Source: an uncultured Lachnospiraceae bacterium
Lineage (GTDB): Bacteria; Bacillota; Clostridia; Lachnospirales; Lachnospiraceae
DNA: 64,000 bases
Assembly (NCBI GenBank): GCA_910577105.1
Contig: CAJTMB010000014.1
Span: 1 to 64,000 of the forward strand
Direction: 5' to 3'
Below the pieces are notes generated by a model. It saw only the letters and a program-made list of their open reading frames with translations, ran no database searches and was not told the DNA's origin. A program made the translations under genes and the position numbers. Shown here piece after piece: positions 17,890 through 26,693 of the stretch (positions are counted from its first letter, which is position 1; each line of letters starts with the position of its first letter).

Positions 17890-18246
17890 TTATGCTACTT
17901 TGGATTTTGCAAGTTCTGCAAGGCTCTTAAAGCCTTCAGCATCATTAACTGCCATCTCTGCAAGCATCTTTCTGTTGATGTCAACTCCTGCAAGTTTCAA
18001 ACCATACATAAATTTGCTGTAAGACAAGCCGTTGATTCTTGCCGCTGCATTGATACGTGCAATCCAGAGCTGTCTGAACTGACGCTTTCTTTCTTTTCTG
18101 CCTGCATAGGAACTTGCCAGCGCCCTCATAACAGACTGTTTTGCAACCCTGTACTGTTTGCTTCTCGCTCCCCTGTAGCCTTTTGCAAGCTTTAATATTC
18201 TATTGTGTTTTTTTCTAGCGTTCATGCCGCCTTTGATTCTTGCCAT
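17890..18246 (-). CDS. rplT: 50S ribosomal protein L20
   Basis: 118 residues, standard length. Recognisable by the start MARIKGGMNARKKHNRILKL and the conserved core YRGARSKQYRVAKQSVMRAL. L20 binds 23S rRNA early in 50S assembly and, in Firmicutes, represses its own operon through a leader RNA. Last gene of infC-rpmI-rplT; 23 bases after rpmI. Confidence 0.98.
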   Translation of the reverse strand: MARIKGGMNARKKHNRILKLAKGYRGARSKQYRVAKQSVMRALASSYAGRKERKRQFRQLWIARINAAARINGLSYSKFMYGLKLAGVDINRKMLAEMAVNDAEGFKSLAELAKSKVA

Positions 18247-18269
18247 GTCTCATTCTCCTCCTTACCGAA

Positions 18270-18467
18270 TTATAAATATGGTAAAATTTTCTTCATATTT
18301 TTTACGTTGGTTGCATCTGTGATTGCAGGCTTTCTCAGATTACGTTTTCTCTTGGTGGATTTTTTCGTCAAGATATGGCTCTTATAAGCTTTGCTTCTTT
18401 TTAACTTACCTGTTCCGGTTACTCTAAAACGCTTCGCTGCTGCTCTGCTTGTCTTCATTTTTGGCAT
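18270..18467 (-). CDS. rpmI: 50S ribosomal protein L35
   Basis: 65 residues: MPKMKTSRAAAKRFRVTGTG start and a very basic C-terminal half, diagnostic of L35. AGGAAC precedes the ATG. Middle gene of the infC operon, 46 bases after infC. Confidence 0.98.
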   Translation of the reverse strand: MPKMKTSRAAAKRFRVTGTGKLKRSKAYKSHILTKKSTKRKRNLRKPAITDATNVKNMKKILPYL

Positions 18468-18513
18468 AACAAGTTCCTCCTAAACTCTCTTTGATTAATC
18501 TATTTTAACTGTG

Positions 18514-19023
18514 TTAGCTGCGCTTCTCAGTTAAAAACATTGTCATACTCCTGCCTTCTACCTTTGGCGCCTTCTCCACAACCGCCACATCAGACAGGCT
18601 CTCAGCAAAATCATCCAGAATATGCTTGCTGTTGTTCATGTGCGCCATCTCACGGCCGCGGAAACGTAAAGTGATTTTCACCTTATCTCCCTTTGTCAGG
18701 AACTTCCTTGCCGCATTCACCTTGGTATTTAAGTCGTTGGTGTCAATGTTCGGGGAAAGCCTGATTTCTTTTACCTCGATGGTCCTCTGTTTTTTCTTTG
18801 CTTCTTTTTCTTTTCTGGTCTGCTCATATTTGAACTTACCATAATCCACAATCTTGCATACGGGCGGCTTTGCCGTAGGAGCAATTTTTACAAGGTCAAG
18901 ACCTGCCTCCTCTGCAAGCTTCTGTGCATCCCTGGCGGACATAATGCCCAACTGTTCTCCGTCCTCACCAATAAGGCGTACTTCTCTGTCCCTAATCTGT
19001 TCGTTAATCATTAAATCGCTAAT
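18514..19023 (-). CDS. infC: translation initiation factor IF-3 (AUU start)
   Basis: 169 residues read from an ATT at 19023. GGAGGG lies 7 bases upstream of that ATT, and the protein then begins (M)ISDLMINEQIRDREVRLIG, as in other clostridial IF-3s. The first in-frame ATG (19038) overlaps the binding site itself and is not a credible start. Both IF-3 domains are present: the N-domain with VCKIVDYGKFKYEQ and the C-domain with KVKITLRFRGREMAH. An AUU start allows IF-3 to limit its own synthesis, as established in E. coli. The gene is preceded by an attenuator leader. Confidence 0.95.
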   Translation of the reverse strand: MSDLMINEQIRDREVRLIGEDGEQLGIMSARDAQKLAEEAGLDLVKIAPTAKPPVCKIVDYGKFKYEQTRKEKEAKKKQRTIEVKEIRLSPNIDTNDLNTKVNAARKFLTKGDKVKITLRFRGREMAHMNNSKHILDDFAESLSDVAVVEKAPKVEGRSMTMFLTEKRS

Positions 19024-19200
19024 GGCTGTACCCTCCATAAAGAAAATTTAAAAAAGTGGATAGCATAACTATCCACCAAATCATTCACACCCATCCCGGC
19101 ATACCAAACATTCAATGTCTTTGACCGCCGGATGAAACTATGAACACTTACGAGCCGCCTGCTGTAAGGTGAGAGTGGATACTCTGCTTTGTTGTTATGC
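19024..19200 (-). promoter_or_regulatory. infC operon leader (L20-type autoregulatory leader, probable)
   Basis: The ~175 bases 5' of infC are rich in stems and end in a terminator (19049-19076). A segment GAGTATCCACTCTC further upstream can pair with the GTGGATAG arm of that terminator, giving mutually exclusive antiterminator and terminator folds. Position and logic match the Firmicutes L20 leader, in which free L20 favours termination. The assignment rests on context and pairing, not on a covariance-model hit. Confidence 0.7.
19049..19076 (-). terminator. attenuator terminator before infC
   Basis: Minus-strand stem GTGGATAG/CTATCCAC with a 5-base loop followed by T6, ending about 26 bases before the infC AUU start and just before its ribosome binding site. 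Confidence 0.85.
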
Positions 19201-19312
19201 ATTCCACATGTTTAAGTAGCATATCACACTTCAAGGCTCTTGTCAACACTCCTTTTTCAGATTTCATCATCTCCTTTTTCAGATTTCATCATCTTCTCAT
19301 TTGCGGCAGCCC

Positions 19313-19445
19313 GGGACGGCATATCAATATCCACCGGGGGACGTTTGCACTCTTACAAAGACGTAGTGGTACTAGGTTTGTAAAATACACAAACCAAGGA
19401 CCAACGTCTTTGTAACGCCCCCTATGGATATTGATATGCCGTCCC
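19313..19445 (+). repeat. long-hairpin element, type A copy 2
   Basis: Perfect 21-base arms GGGACGGCATATCAATATCC+A (19313-19333) and their complement at 19425-19445 enclose a core with GGGGGACG, CACTC, ACAAAGACGT, AGTGGTACTAG, a 7-bp hairpin GGTTTGT/ACAAACC, AAGGACCA, ACGTCTTTGT and CGCCCCC. The central stem carries an A-T pair where copy 1 has G-C. It lies upstream of the infC leader, after the phosphatase-family gene. Confidence 0.88.
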
Positions 19446-19481
19446 TGTCAACTTTTGCAGAATGTGGAATTACATAAAATT

Positions 19482-20579
19482 CTACTTCAATACAAATCGC
19501 ATATACACAGGGTCATGGTCTGAATATTGATACTGTAAATCTACATTTTCATACCAGGTGCATTTGACATTGTCGGATATGATGAAGCCGTCCAGCGTTA
19601 CGGTATAGGTTGTCTCGGGATTGTAGGCTTCATCAGCATTGCGGGCGCTGTCGTGCAGTGCCGCCCTTTCTTCATCCGAAAGGGTATCCATGCAAAAAGC
19701 AAAGCCTTTGGGCAGTTCTTCCCTTGGGAAGGGGTATGCCCATGACTCTCTTTGGCTGCCGTCATCCGAAAGCGCTTTCAGGTCATGGTTGAAATCGCCG
19801 CCGCAGATTACATAATTTCCCGCTTCGTATTCCCGCCGCATATCTTCGCAAAGCATGGAAACCTGCCCTTGTCTGATTTCATCGCTGTTGCCGTATGCAG
19901 ACATGTGGAGGTTGATAATGCACAGATACTTTCCATTGTCCACAGGGATTCTGTTGATGCTGTAGCAGCGGTCCAAATCCAAAAACTTGCTAAAGGAAGT
20001 GGATATGGGAAAACTTCTGCGCAAGGCGCTTTCTATCGGATAGGAAGACATCACCGCAAGCCCTGCCTTGCTCTTACCATGAGGCTGTGTCAAAGGATAA
20101 AACAAAAATGCCGAATCGTAATTGACGGCAAACGTCATGTCGTAGCCTTCATAGACCGTCTGCAGCATTTCATACTGGTTGACATGATAGCTTCTGGTTG
20201 CATCCAAATCTACTTCCTGCCAGAGCAGAAAATCCGGCTTTAAGGTATCTTTTACATAGGAAACGGCGCCTGCCACCGTTTCTTCCACGCTTTCCCTGCT
20301 TGCCGCCACGGAAGAGGTCCCGCCATCCATAAAGAAACTAAATTCGGGCGTATATGCCCCGAACCCGATATTGTATGTCGTAATACCATATTCTTGTCCA
20401 CTCGTCAGGACGGCATCCGCCCCTGCGCCCGGCTTCACCTCAAGGGAAAGGTTATCAGGCAGTCTTTTATAGGAAATCATTACATATGCCGCATACACTG
20501 CCACTGCCAGTACGATGGCGAGTAAAAGCAGACCTGCGCCCTTTAAAATCACTTTGCACACCTTTTTTTGCTTTGCCAT
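19482..20579 (-). CDS. endonuclease/exonuclease/phosphatase family protein, membrane anchored
   Basis: 365 residues. A basic start (MAKQKKVCK) and one hydrophobic helix (about 10-32) anchor the protein with its catalytic domain outside. The EEP fold is visible: TYNIGFGAY, LLWQEVDLD (metal-binding Glu), LCIINLHMSAYG, YVICGGDFNHD and YSDHDPVYMRF (catalytic His). EEP enzymes cleave phosphodiesters or phosphomonoesters in nucleic acids, lipids or inositol phosphates; the extracellular location suggests scavenging, but the substrate cannot be called. Confidence 0.87.
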   Translation of the reverse strand: MAKQKKVCKVILKGAGLLLLAIVLAVAVYAAYVMISYKRLPDNLSLEVKPGAGADAVLTSGQEYGITTYNIGFGAYTPEFSFFMDGGTSSVAASRESVEETVAGAVSYVKDTLKPDFLLWQEVDLDATRSYHVNQYEMLQTVYEGYDMTFAVNYDSAFLFYPLTQPHGKSKAGLAVMSSYPIESALRRSFPISTSFSKFLDLDRCYSINRIPVDNGKYLCIINLHMSAYGNSDEIRQGQVSMLCEDMRREYEAGNYVICGGDFNHDLKALSDDGSQRESWAYPFPREELPKGFAFCMDTLSDEERAALHDSARNADEAYNPETTYTVTLDGFIISDNVKCTWYENVDLQYQYSDHDPVYMRFVLK

Positions 20580-20635
20580 ACCTGCAAACTTCCTTTCTTT
20601 TTTAAGTTAACTCCTCATTTAGAACCACCAGCCGT

Positions 20636-20854
20636 TTAAAAACAGCCAGATTTCCTGAAAAATGCCGCAAGCACAAGCGCCCCTCCGATTCTGTCCATTG
20701 CTTTGGAGGGAGATACCAATCCAACCATCAGTATCATCACTATCAAAAGCGGTCCTGACGCAAGCAACCCCAGTATAATATTCATGACAAAAAAAGCCCA
20801 TACAGGAACCACCGAAAAATATTGTTTCAATTTATATACCCCGCATATCCCCAA
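20636..20854 (-). CDS. possible small membrane protein
   Basis: A 72-codon frame starting at a TTG (20854; a second TTG lies at 20830). It encodes KQYFSVVPVWAFFVMNII, a long hydrophobic stretch and a C-terminal DRIGGALVLAAFFRK. Two transmembrane helices are plausible. The binding site is weak (AAAGGCAGAG) and there is no family match I recognise, so it could be a remnant. Confidence 0.35.
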   Translation of the reverse strand: MGICGVYKLKQYFSVVPVWAFFVMNIILGLLASGPLLIVMILMVGLVSPSKAMDRIGGALVLAAFFRKSGCF

Positions 20855-21022
20855 ACTCTGCCTTTATTTCATTCTAATCAAAAGTTCTAAACCTGTCAAA
20901 TATATCAGTATCCCCATCCCAGAATATTATCTTTTTCAGAAACCTCCTTGCTAAGGCAGTCGAAATGTACTAATATAAACTTAATGTACAAGGGTAATTA
21001 AACAAAGAAATGAGGAAACGAC

Positions 21023-22174
21023 ATGACAACCAATGAAAAAGCTTTGATGCTTCATGAACAATGGAACGGAAAACTGGAAACAGTGAGCAAAACTCCCGTG
21101 AAATCAAGGGAGGATTTGGCCCTTGCCTATACACCCGGCGTTGCGGAACCCTGCAAGGTCATTGCAGAGGAAAAAGAGGCCGCTTATAAATATACCATGA
21201 AAGCCAACACCGTGGCCGTCATCTCCGACGGCAGCGCCGTTCTGGGACTCGGCAACATCGGTCCCTATGCCGCCATGCCGGTTATGGAAGGAAAAGCCGT
21301 GCTTTTTAAGGAATTTGGCGGTGTGAACGCGGTTCCCATCTGTCTGGACACACAGGATACGGAGGAAATTATCAAAACCGTGACTTATCTGGCGCCCGGT
21401 TTCGGCGGCATTAACTTAGAAGACATCAGCGCTCCCCGCTGCTTTGAGATTGAGGAACGGCTGAAAGAAATTCTGAATATTCCCGTTTTTCACGATGACC
21501 AGCACGGCACTGCCATCGTAGTGCTGGCGGGTATCATCAACGCCCTGAAAGTGACCGGAAAGAAAAAAGAGGAATGCCGGGTGGTGGTCAACGGCGCGGG
21601 AAGCGCCGGCATTGCCATTACCAAACTGCTGCTTACCTATGGTTTTCCCAATATCATCATGTGCGACAAAACAGGCATCGTTTCCAAGGATGCAAAAGGG
21701 CTAAACTGGATGCAGCAGAAAATGACCGAAGTCACCAATCTGCACGGAGAAACCGGAACCCTTGCCGACGCCATGAAAGGCGCAGATATCTTCGTGGGCG
21801 TTTCCGCGCCCGGCATTGTCAGCGAAGAAATGGTCGCTTCCATGAACAGGGATGCCATCCTTTTTGCCATGGCAAATCCCGTTCCCGAAATCATGCCTGA
21901 TTTGGCTAAGGCTGCCGGTGCAAAGGTGGTAGGCACCGGACGCTCCGATTTTCCCAACCAGGTCAACAATGTGGTGGCGTTTCCCGGCATATTTAAGGGG
22001 GCGCTGGAAGGACGCGCCACACAGATTACCGAAGAAATGAAACTGGCCGCAGCCATTGCCATTGCGGGACTTGTACCCGAAAATGAGCTTTCCGCCGACA
22101 ATATTATGCCGGAAGCCTTCAATCCCAAAGTGGCGGACGTGGTGGCGGATGCCGTTAAGTCCCATATCAGGTAA
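21023..22174 (+). CDS. NAD(P)-dependent malic enzyme
   Basis: 383 residues, typical of the short bacterial malic enzymes that lack the phosphotransacetylase domain. Motifs: YTPGVAEPCK at the N-terminus, the catalytic Lys in YKYTMKANTVAVISDGSAVLG, metal-binding FGGINLEDISAPRCFEIE, VFHDDQHGTAIVVLAG, and the nucleotide-binding VVVNGAGSAGIAITK. It decarboxylates malate to pyruvate in the cytosol, linking C4 acids to fermentation. GAGGAAACGAC precedes the ATG. Four bases separate it from the radical SAM gene, so they form an operon. Confidence 0.95.
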   Translation: MTTNEKALMLHEQWNGKLETVSKTPVKSREDLALAYTPGVAEPCKVIAEEKEAAYKYTMKANTVAVISDGSAVLGLGNIGPYAAMPVMEGKAVLFKEFGGVNAVPICLDTQDTEEIIKTVTYLAPGFGGINLEDISAPRCFEIEERLKEILNIPVFHDDQHGTAIVVLAGIINALKVTGKKKEECRVVVNGAGSAGIAITKLLLTYGFPNIIMCDKTGIVSKDAKGLNWMQQKMTEVTNLHGETGTLADAMKGADIFVGVSAPGIVSEEMVASMNRDAILFAMANPVPEIMPDLAKAAGAKVVGTGRSDFPNQVNNVVAFPGIFKGALEGRATQITEEMKLAAAIAIAGLVPENELSADNIMPEAFNPKVADVVADAVKSHIR

Positions 22175-22178
22175 CGTC

Positions 22179-23150
22179 ATGGATGCCGACTGGCTGTCAA
22201 AGCCCTATTATTCCCTGGATGCCTACTGCAAGCATACCTACGGGGAAAAATATTATAAGATTGCCCTTAACGCCGGTCTTTCCTGCCCCAACAGGGACGG
22301 GCGTATCGGCACCGGAGGCTGTATCTTTTGCAGCAAGGGGGGCAGCGGTGACTTTGCCGCTAAAACAGATGCGGATTCCATACAGTCACAGCTTCTGGCG
22401 GGACGTGCCATGTTTTGCGGCAAAAATACGGGCAGCCGTTTTATTGCCTACTTTCAGGCATATACTAATACCTACGGCCCTGTATCTTATCTTCGTGATA
22501 TTTACACTGCCGCCCTGCGCCTTCCTTATGTAGCGGGCATTTCCATTGCAACCCGGCCGGACTGCCTGGGACGCGATGTTTTGTCCTTATTGCAGGAAAT
22601 AAAAGCAGATTTTCCCGACAAATTCATCTGGGTGGAACTGGGCTTACAGACCATGCATGAAGACACGGCCGCATTTATCAACAGGGGGTATTCCCTGTCC
22701 GTCTTTGAAGAGGCCGTATCCGCATTGGATGTGCTGCATATTCCGGTTATCGTACATGTGATTCTGGGACTTCCGGGTGAAACGCCTGCCCGAATGTATG
22801 AAACTTGTTGTTATTTAAACCATGTGAAGCCTTTTGGCATAAAACTGCAGCTTCTTCATATTTTACGGGATACTCCCCTTGCGGAAAAATACCTCCACGG
22901 GGAAATACCCGGATTTCAGGCGTTGACGCAGGAAGCTTATACGGCAATTCTGATTCACTGTCTGGAACTGCTTGACCCGGACATCACCATCCACAGGCTG
23001 ACCGGTGACGGGCCGAAAGACTTATTGATTGCCCCACTCTGGAGCTTGAACAAAAGAAACGTACTGAACACGCTGCACAATACCATGCGGCAGCAAAACA
23101 CTTACCAAGGGAGATGTTTTTATGATGCAGGATGCGCTGACCCTGTATAA
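22179..23150 (+). CDS. TIGR01212/YhcC family radical SAM protein
   Basis: 323 residues from the ATG at 22179, four bases after the malic enzyme stop; a longer frame overlaps that gene and is rejected. The cluster-binding cysteines are in the family-specific spacing CPNRDGRIGTGGCIFC, not the common CX3CX2C. Conserved blocks include FIAYFQAYTNTYGP, GISIATRPDCL, WVELGLQTMHEDTA and VHVILGLPGETP. Related to Elp3-like enzymes; the reaction of YhcC proteins is not established. Confidence 0.92.
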   Translation: MDADWLSKPYYSLDAYCKHTYGEKYYKIALNAGLSCPNRDGRIGTGGCIFCSKGGSGDFAAKTDADSIQSQLLAGRAMFCGKNTGSRFIAYFQAYTNTYGPVSYLRDIYTAALRLPYVAGISIATRPDCLGRDVLSLLQEIKADFPDKFIWVELGLQTMHEDTAAFINRGYSLSVFEEAVSALDVLHIPVIVHVILGLPGETPARMYETCCYLNHVKPFGIKLQLLHILRDTPLAEKYLHGEIPGFQALTQEAYTAILIHCLELLDPDITIHRLTGDGPKDLLIAPLWSLNKRNVLNTLHNTMRQQNTYQGRCFYDAGCADPV

Positions 23151-23637
23151 ATTGATTGTACTCTTTATGTTGGACAAGGTAGCCTTTCCCATGACCAAGG
23201 CGCAGGTGTGTGATTTTATACAGGAGAAAGAATACACAAATTTTTTCACCATACAGCAGGTTATCTCCGAACTCACCGATACGGAACTGATTTCCGCTAA
23301 ATCCATCCGCAACCGTACCCAGCTTTGCATCACGGAAGAAGGAAAGGAAACTCTCCGTTTTTTTGAAAACCGCATCAGTGAAGGCATTAAATCCGATATT
23401 GAGAATTACTTTTCCGAAAAAGAATTGGAACTGCGCAACGAAGTATCGGTGCAGGGCGACTATTACAAATCCACCAGCGGCGAATATGAAGCCCATCTTC
23501 TGGCAAAGGACCGGGGCATTACACTGGTGGAGATTACATTGTCTGTTCCGGCAAAGGAAATAGCCGCCTCCATCTGCGATAACTGGCAGAAAAAGAATCA
23601 GGCAATTTACCAGTATCTGGCTGAACAGTTGTTTTAG
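23122..23637 (+). CDS. DUF4364 family winged-helix protein
   Basis: 171 residues. The start overlaps the radical SAM gene by 29 bases; AAGGGAGATG lies before the ATG. N-terminal ~90 residues form a winged helix (YKLIVLFMLDKVAFPMTKAQ, then FFTIQQVISELTDTELI and ITEEGKETLRFF). The C-terminal part is an alpha/beta region ending ICDNWQKKNQAIYQYL. The family is common in Clostridia and its target is unknown. Converges on rarA with a 4-base overlap of the stops. Confidence 0.85.
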   Translation: MMQDALTLYKLIVLFMLDKVAFPMTKAQVCDFIQEKEYTNFFTIQQVISELTDTELISAKSIRNRTQLCITEEGKETLRFFENRISEGIKSDIENYFSEKELELRNEVSVQGDYYKSTSGEYEAHLLAKDRGITLVEITLSVPAKEIAASICDNWQKKNQAIYQYLAEQLF

Positions 23638-24971
23638 CCCTCGCTTTCTTCTGCTTCTCTTTTGATTTTTTTCATATGCTCTTTTATTTTAGCTTCATAA
23701 CCGTTTCCCGACGGCCTGTAAAATTCTTTGCCGTCAAGTTCATAGGGAAGATACTGCTGTTTCACATAATTGTTTTTATAGTCATGGGCATATTTGTAGC
23801 CGGTTCCGTGTCCCAGCTTTGCCGCTCCCTTATAGTGGGCGTCCTGCAAATGGACGGGAATGGGCAGGTTTCCCGTATTCTTCACCTCTTCCATGGCCTC
23901 TGAAATAGCCGTTACGGCAGCATTGCTCTTTGGTGCGGACGCCACGTAAGCAACCGCCTGCGCCAGTATAATCTGCGCCTCCGGCATACCGATTCTTTCC
24001 GCCGCAAGAGAGGCATTTACCGCCACCGCAAGCGCCTGCGGGTCTGCGTTTCCCACATCTTCCGCCGCACAAATCATAATCCTTCTGGCAATAAAGGTCA
24101 CGCTCTCCCCCGCATACAGCATCCTTGCCAGATAATAAACCGCCGCGTCCGCATCCGAGCCCCGCATGCTCTTGATAAAGGCGGATATGGTATCATAATG
24201 GCTGTCCCCGTTTTTATCATAGCGCATGACACGCTTCTGGATGCACTCCTGTGCCACCTCAAGCGTAATATGTATCTTTCCGTCTTCGCTTCTTGCAGTC
24301 GTCATGACTCCCAGTTCCACTGCATTGAGTGCATGTCTGGCATCCCCGCCGGATAGCTCCGCCAGAAACTCCAGCGCCTCTTCGTCAATCTCGGCATCAA
24401 AACTGCCCATGCCCTTGTCCTTGTCATAAACCGCCTTATTAATCAACGCTTTAATATCCGCCTTTTCCAGCGGCTTCAGTTCAAAAATGACGGAGCGGGA
24501 AATCAATGCCCCGTTCACTTCAAAATAGGGGTTTTCCGTGGTGGCGCCAATCAGAATAATGGTGCCGTCCTCCACAAAGGGAAGCAGGTAGTCCTGTTGT
24601 CCTTTATTGAAACGATGAATCTCGTCAATAAACAGGATGGTTCTCCTGCCGTACATTCCCTGACTGTCCTTTGCCTTCTTTACCACTTCCTCCATATCCT
24701 TTTTCCCCGCCACAGTCGCATTTATCTGGGTAAAATCTGCGCTGGTGGTATTGGCAATCACTTTTGCAAGGGTGGTCTTTCCCGTACCGGGAGGCCCATA
24801 AAAAATGATGGAACTGAGTTTGTCCGCCTTGATGGCGCGGTACAAAAGCTTGTCCTTTCCGATGATATGCTGCTGCCCTGCCACTTCTTCCAGCGTAGCA
24901 GGACGCATCCTTGCCGCGAGGGGCGATTCTTTTTCCATGTTGTTCTGCCGCATATATTCAAATAAATCCAT
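23634..24971 (-). CDS. rarA: replication-associated recombination protein A (AAA+ ATPase, RarA/MgsA)
   Basis: 445 residues. Starts MDLFEYMRQNNMEKESPLAARMRP, as usual for RarA. Walker A GPPGTGKTT, Walker B ILFIDEIHRFNKGQQD, sensor 1 GATTENPYFEVN, and the C-terminal MgsA region RGSDADAAVYYLARML to YKYAHDYKNNYVKQQYLP are all present. RarA acts at stalled replication forks on single-stranded DNA ends, cooperating with RecA and SSB. Full length. Confidence 0.96.
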   Translation of the reverse strand: MDLFEYMRQNNMEKESPLAARMRPATLEEVAGQQHIIGKDKLLYRAIKADKLSSIIFYGPPGTGKTTLAKVIANTTSADFTQINATVAGKKDMEEVVKKAKDSQGMYGRRTILFIDEIHRFNKGQQDYLLPFVEDGTIILIGATTENPYFEVNGALISRSVIFELKPLEKADIKALINKAVYDKDKGMGSFDAEIDEEALEFLAELSGGDARHALNAVELGVMTTARSEDGKIHITLEVAQECIQKRVMRYDKNGDSHYDTISAFIKSMRGSDADAAVYYLARMLYAGESVTFIARRIMICAAEDVGNADPQALAVAVNASLAAERIGMPEAQIILAQAVAYVASAPKSNAAVTAISEAMEEVKNTGNLPIPVHLQDAHYKGAAKLGHGTGYKYAHDYKNNYVKQQYLPYELDGKEFYRPSGNGYEAKIKEHMKKIKREAEESEG

Positions 24972-25049
24972 CCGATGTACTTCCTCCCTGTTTCCGGTTC
25001 TTTTCCGGACCGCTATCTTTGAGTTCCTGTTGAGATTCCTTACCGGAAA

Positions 25050-25545
25050 TCAGGAATGTTCCTTCACATACTGCAAAAACTCCGGTGTTTTTGACCAATA
25101 TTTTATTCCCCAGTTTTCAAAATTCCATTCTTCCATGTAATCATTGCACTCATAATCAATATAAAACAGTTCCCCGTTTTGTACCACAAAATTAGTGGGA
25201 AAGTAATCTATATTAATGCCTGCCGGATAGAGCAGACCGCACATATTGTGAATCTGCTCAAAATAGGCAGGCAGCATTTGCTCTTTTTGCACAAGCTCGT
25301 ATATGGTTTCTCCTTCTATATATTCCTTGAGGATGCATTCTCTTTCAACGTCCGCCGCAAGCATCAGGGGCATTTTGATGCCCACAGATTTTAAACGGCT
25401 GTAATCCCTCATTTCCGCTTCCATCTTGTTCCCAAACTGATAATAGTCGCAAGGCTCATGGTGAATCTGTTTCAGCACATACTCATGCCCGCCATCCGAA
25501 ACCAAATAAGAATATCCGCCTTTTCCTTTTCCGGATTAAGGTCAT
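25050..25545 (-). pseudogene. kinase-fold protein gene with a one-base frameshift near its start
   Basis: The body (from about 25530 down) encodes GKGKGGYSYLVSDGGHEYVL, a glycine-rich ATP loop, and later GINIDYFPTNFVVQNGELFY, resembling the catalytic and metal loops of aminoglycoside phosphotransferase/RIO-like kinases. That frame has no ATG and hits a stop just upstream. An ATG at 25545, with AGGATATA before it, gives MTLI and then runs out of frame at ATCCGG; removing one C near 25532 would join MTLI to GKGKGG. So the gene is probably inactivated by a 1-base insertion, unless this is a sequencing error or a TTG at 25505 is used. Confidence 0.7.
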
Positions 25546-25579
25546 TATATCCTATTGCCGGGGCGGACACAAGGGCATT

Positions 25580-26560
25580 CTATTTCCTGAGACTGCAGAC
25601 AGCCCCCGTATTCAGCCTGCAAATCCACTCTGTTGAGAGGTCCATCGCCCCCCTGCACGCGTTTGTATCATTAAGGGAATGCAGCATTACAAAATCATGG
25701 ATGATGCCTTGAAAACGGGCTGCCGTCACAGGTACCCCCGCCGCCCTCAGCCTGCGTGCAAAAGCTTCCCCTTCGTCACGCAAAACATCTGCTTCCCCGT
25801 TTATTATCATTGTCTGCGGAAGCCCCTTTAAGCAGGCCGCATCCGCCCTGAGAGGAGATGCCAGAATGTTTTCCCTATCCCGGCAGGAAGGCGCATACTG
25901 TTCCCAAAACCACTTCATTCCATCCCGGTACAGATAATAGTCCTGTGCAAATTCACAATAGGAATCCGTGTCAAAACAGGCATTTGTTACGGGATAATAC
26001 AGCAACAGTTTCTGGATATACGGTCCCATCTCATATTTTGCCCTTAGCGCCATCGCTATCGCCATATTTCCGCCGACGCTGTCACCTGCAACCGTCAGGG
26101 TATCCTGTCTCGCGTCGTATCCCGCCTGCGCCAGAAGGTTCGGCAACATACAGAGAATGGCAAAGCACTGCTCAACGGCAACGGGAAACTTTGCCTCCGG
26201 CGCCCTGTCATATTCCGGAAAAACCACTATGCTCCCCGTTCTGTCTGCCAATTCCCTGACCAGCTTTTCATGGGTATGGAAACTGCCGAAAACCCATCCC
26301 GCCCCATGAATGTAAAAAATGACATTTGCCGGAGTATCCATATGCTTTGGCTCCACAAAATATACCGGTATCCTGCCCCAGCTTCTCGTTTGTACCATCT
26401 GCTTTTCTATTTTTGCCGGGCACATTGCCACCGTTTCATCCTGCGCCTTCTCCAGCACCTCCCTGCCCTCCTTGGGCGGCAATTGGTATATACGGGGACA
26501 TTGTATGGAAGCATCGCTGACTGCTTTTGCTTCCTTTTCTAACTGCACTTTTCGCTTCAT
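25580..26560 (-). CDS. alpha/beta hydrolase, hormone-sensitive-lipase family esterase
   Basis: 326 residues from the ATG at 26560 (ATAAGGAATATT upstream). Oxyanion motif YIHGAGWVFGSFHTHEKL, nucleophile Ser in VAGDSVGGNMAIAM, Asp in INGEADVLRDEGEAF and His in FQGIIHDFVMLH complete the catalytic triad. No signal peptide, so cytosolic. HSL-family enzymes hydrolyse short-chain acyl esters; substrate unknown. A 22-base hairpin (26574-26595) sits just before its binding site. Confidence 0.9.
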   Translation of the reverse strand: MKRKVQLEKEAKAVSDASIQCPRIYQLPPKEGREVLEKAQDETVAMCPAKIEKQMVQTRSWGRIPVYFVEPKHMDTPANVIFYIHGAGWVFGSFHTHEKLVRELADRTGSIVVFPEYDRAPEAKFPVAVEQCFAILCMLPNLLAQAGYDARQDTLTVAGDSVGGNMAIAMALRAKYEMGPYIQKLLLYYPVTNACFDTDSYCEFAQDYYLYRDGMKWFWEQYAPSCRDRENILASPLRADAACLKGLPQTMIINGEADVLRDEGEAFARRLRAAGVPVTAARFQGIIHDFVMLHSLNDTNACRGAMDLSTEWICRLNTGAVCSLRK

Positions 26561-26573
26561 AATATTCCTTATA

Positions 26574-26595
26574 CTACAGCCATAAAAGGCTGTAG
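26574..26595. promoter_or_regulatory. inverted repeat before the esterase gene
   Basis: CTACAGCC/GGCTGTAG, perfect 8-bp arms with a 6-base AT loop, ending 14 bases before the esterase ATG. Could be an operator or a 5' UTR hairpin. Confidence 0.45.
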
Positions 26596-26693
26596 AAAAC
26601 CGGTTCTTTGCTATTATCTTATGCAATGACCCTCATATTCGTCTGTCGCTTATCCTATGCATTTGCAATCTATGGCCGGAAATATTGTTTTGG

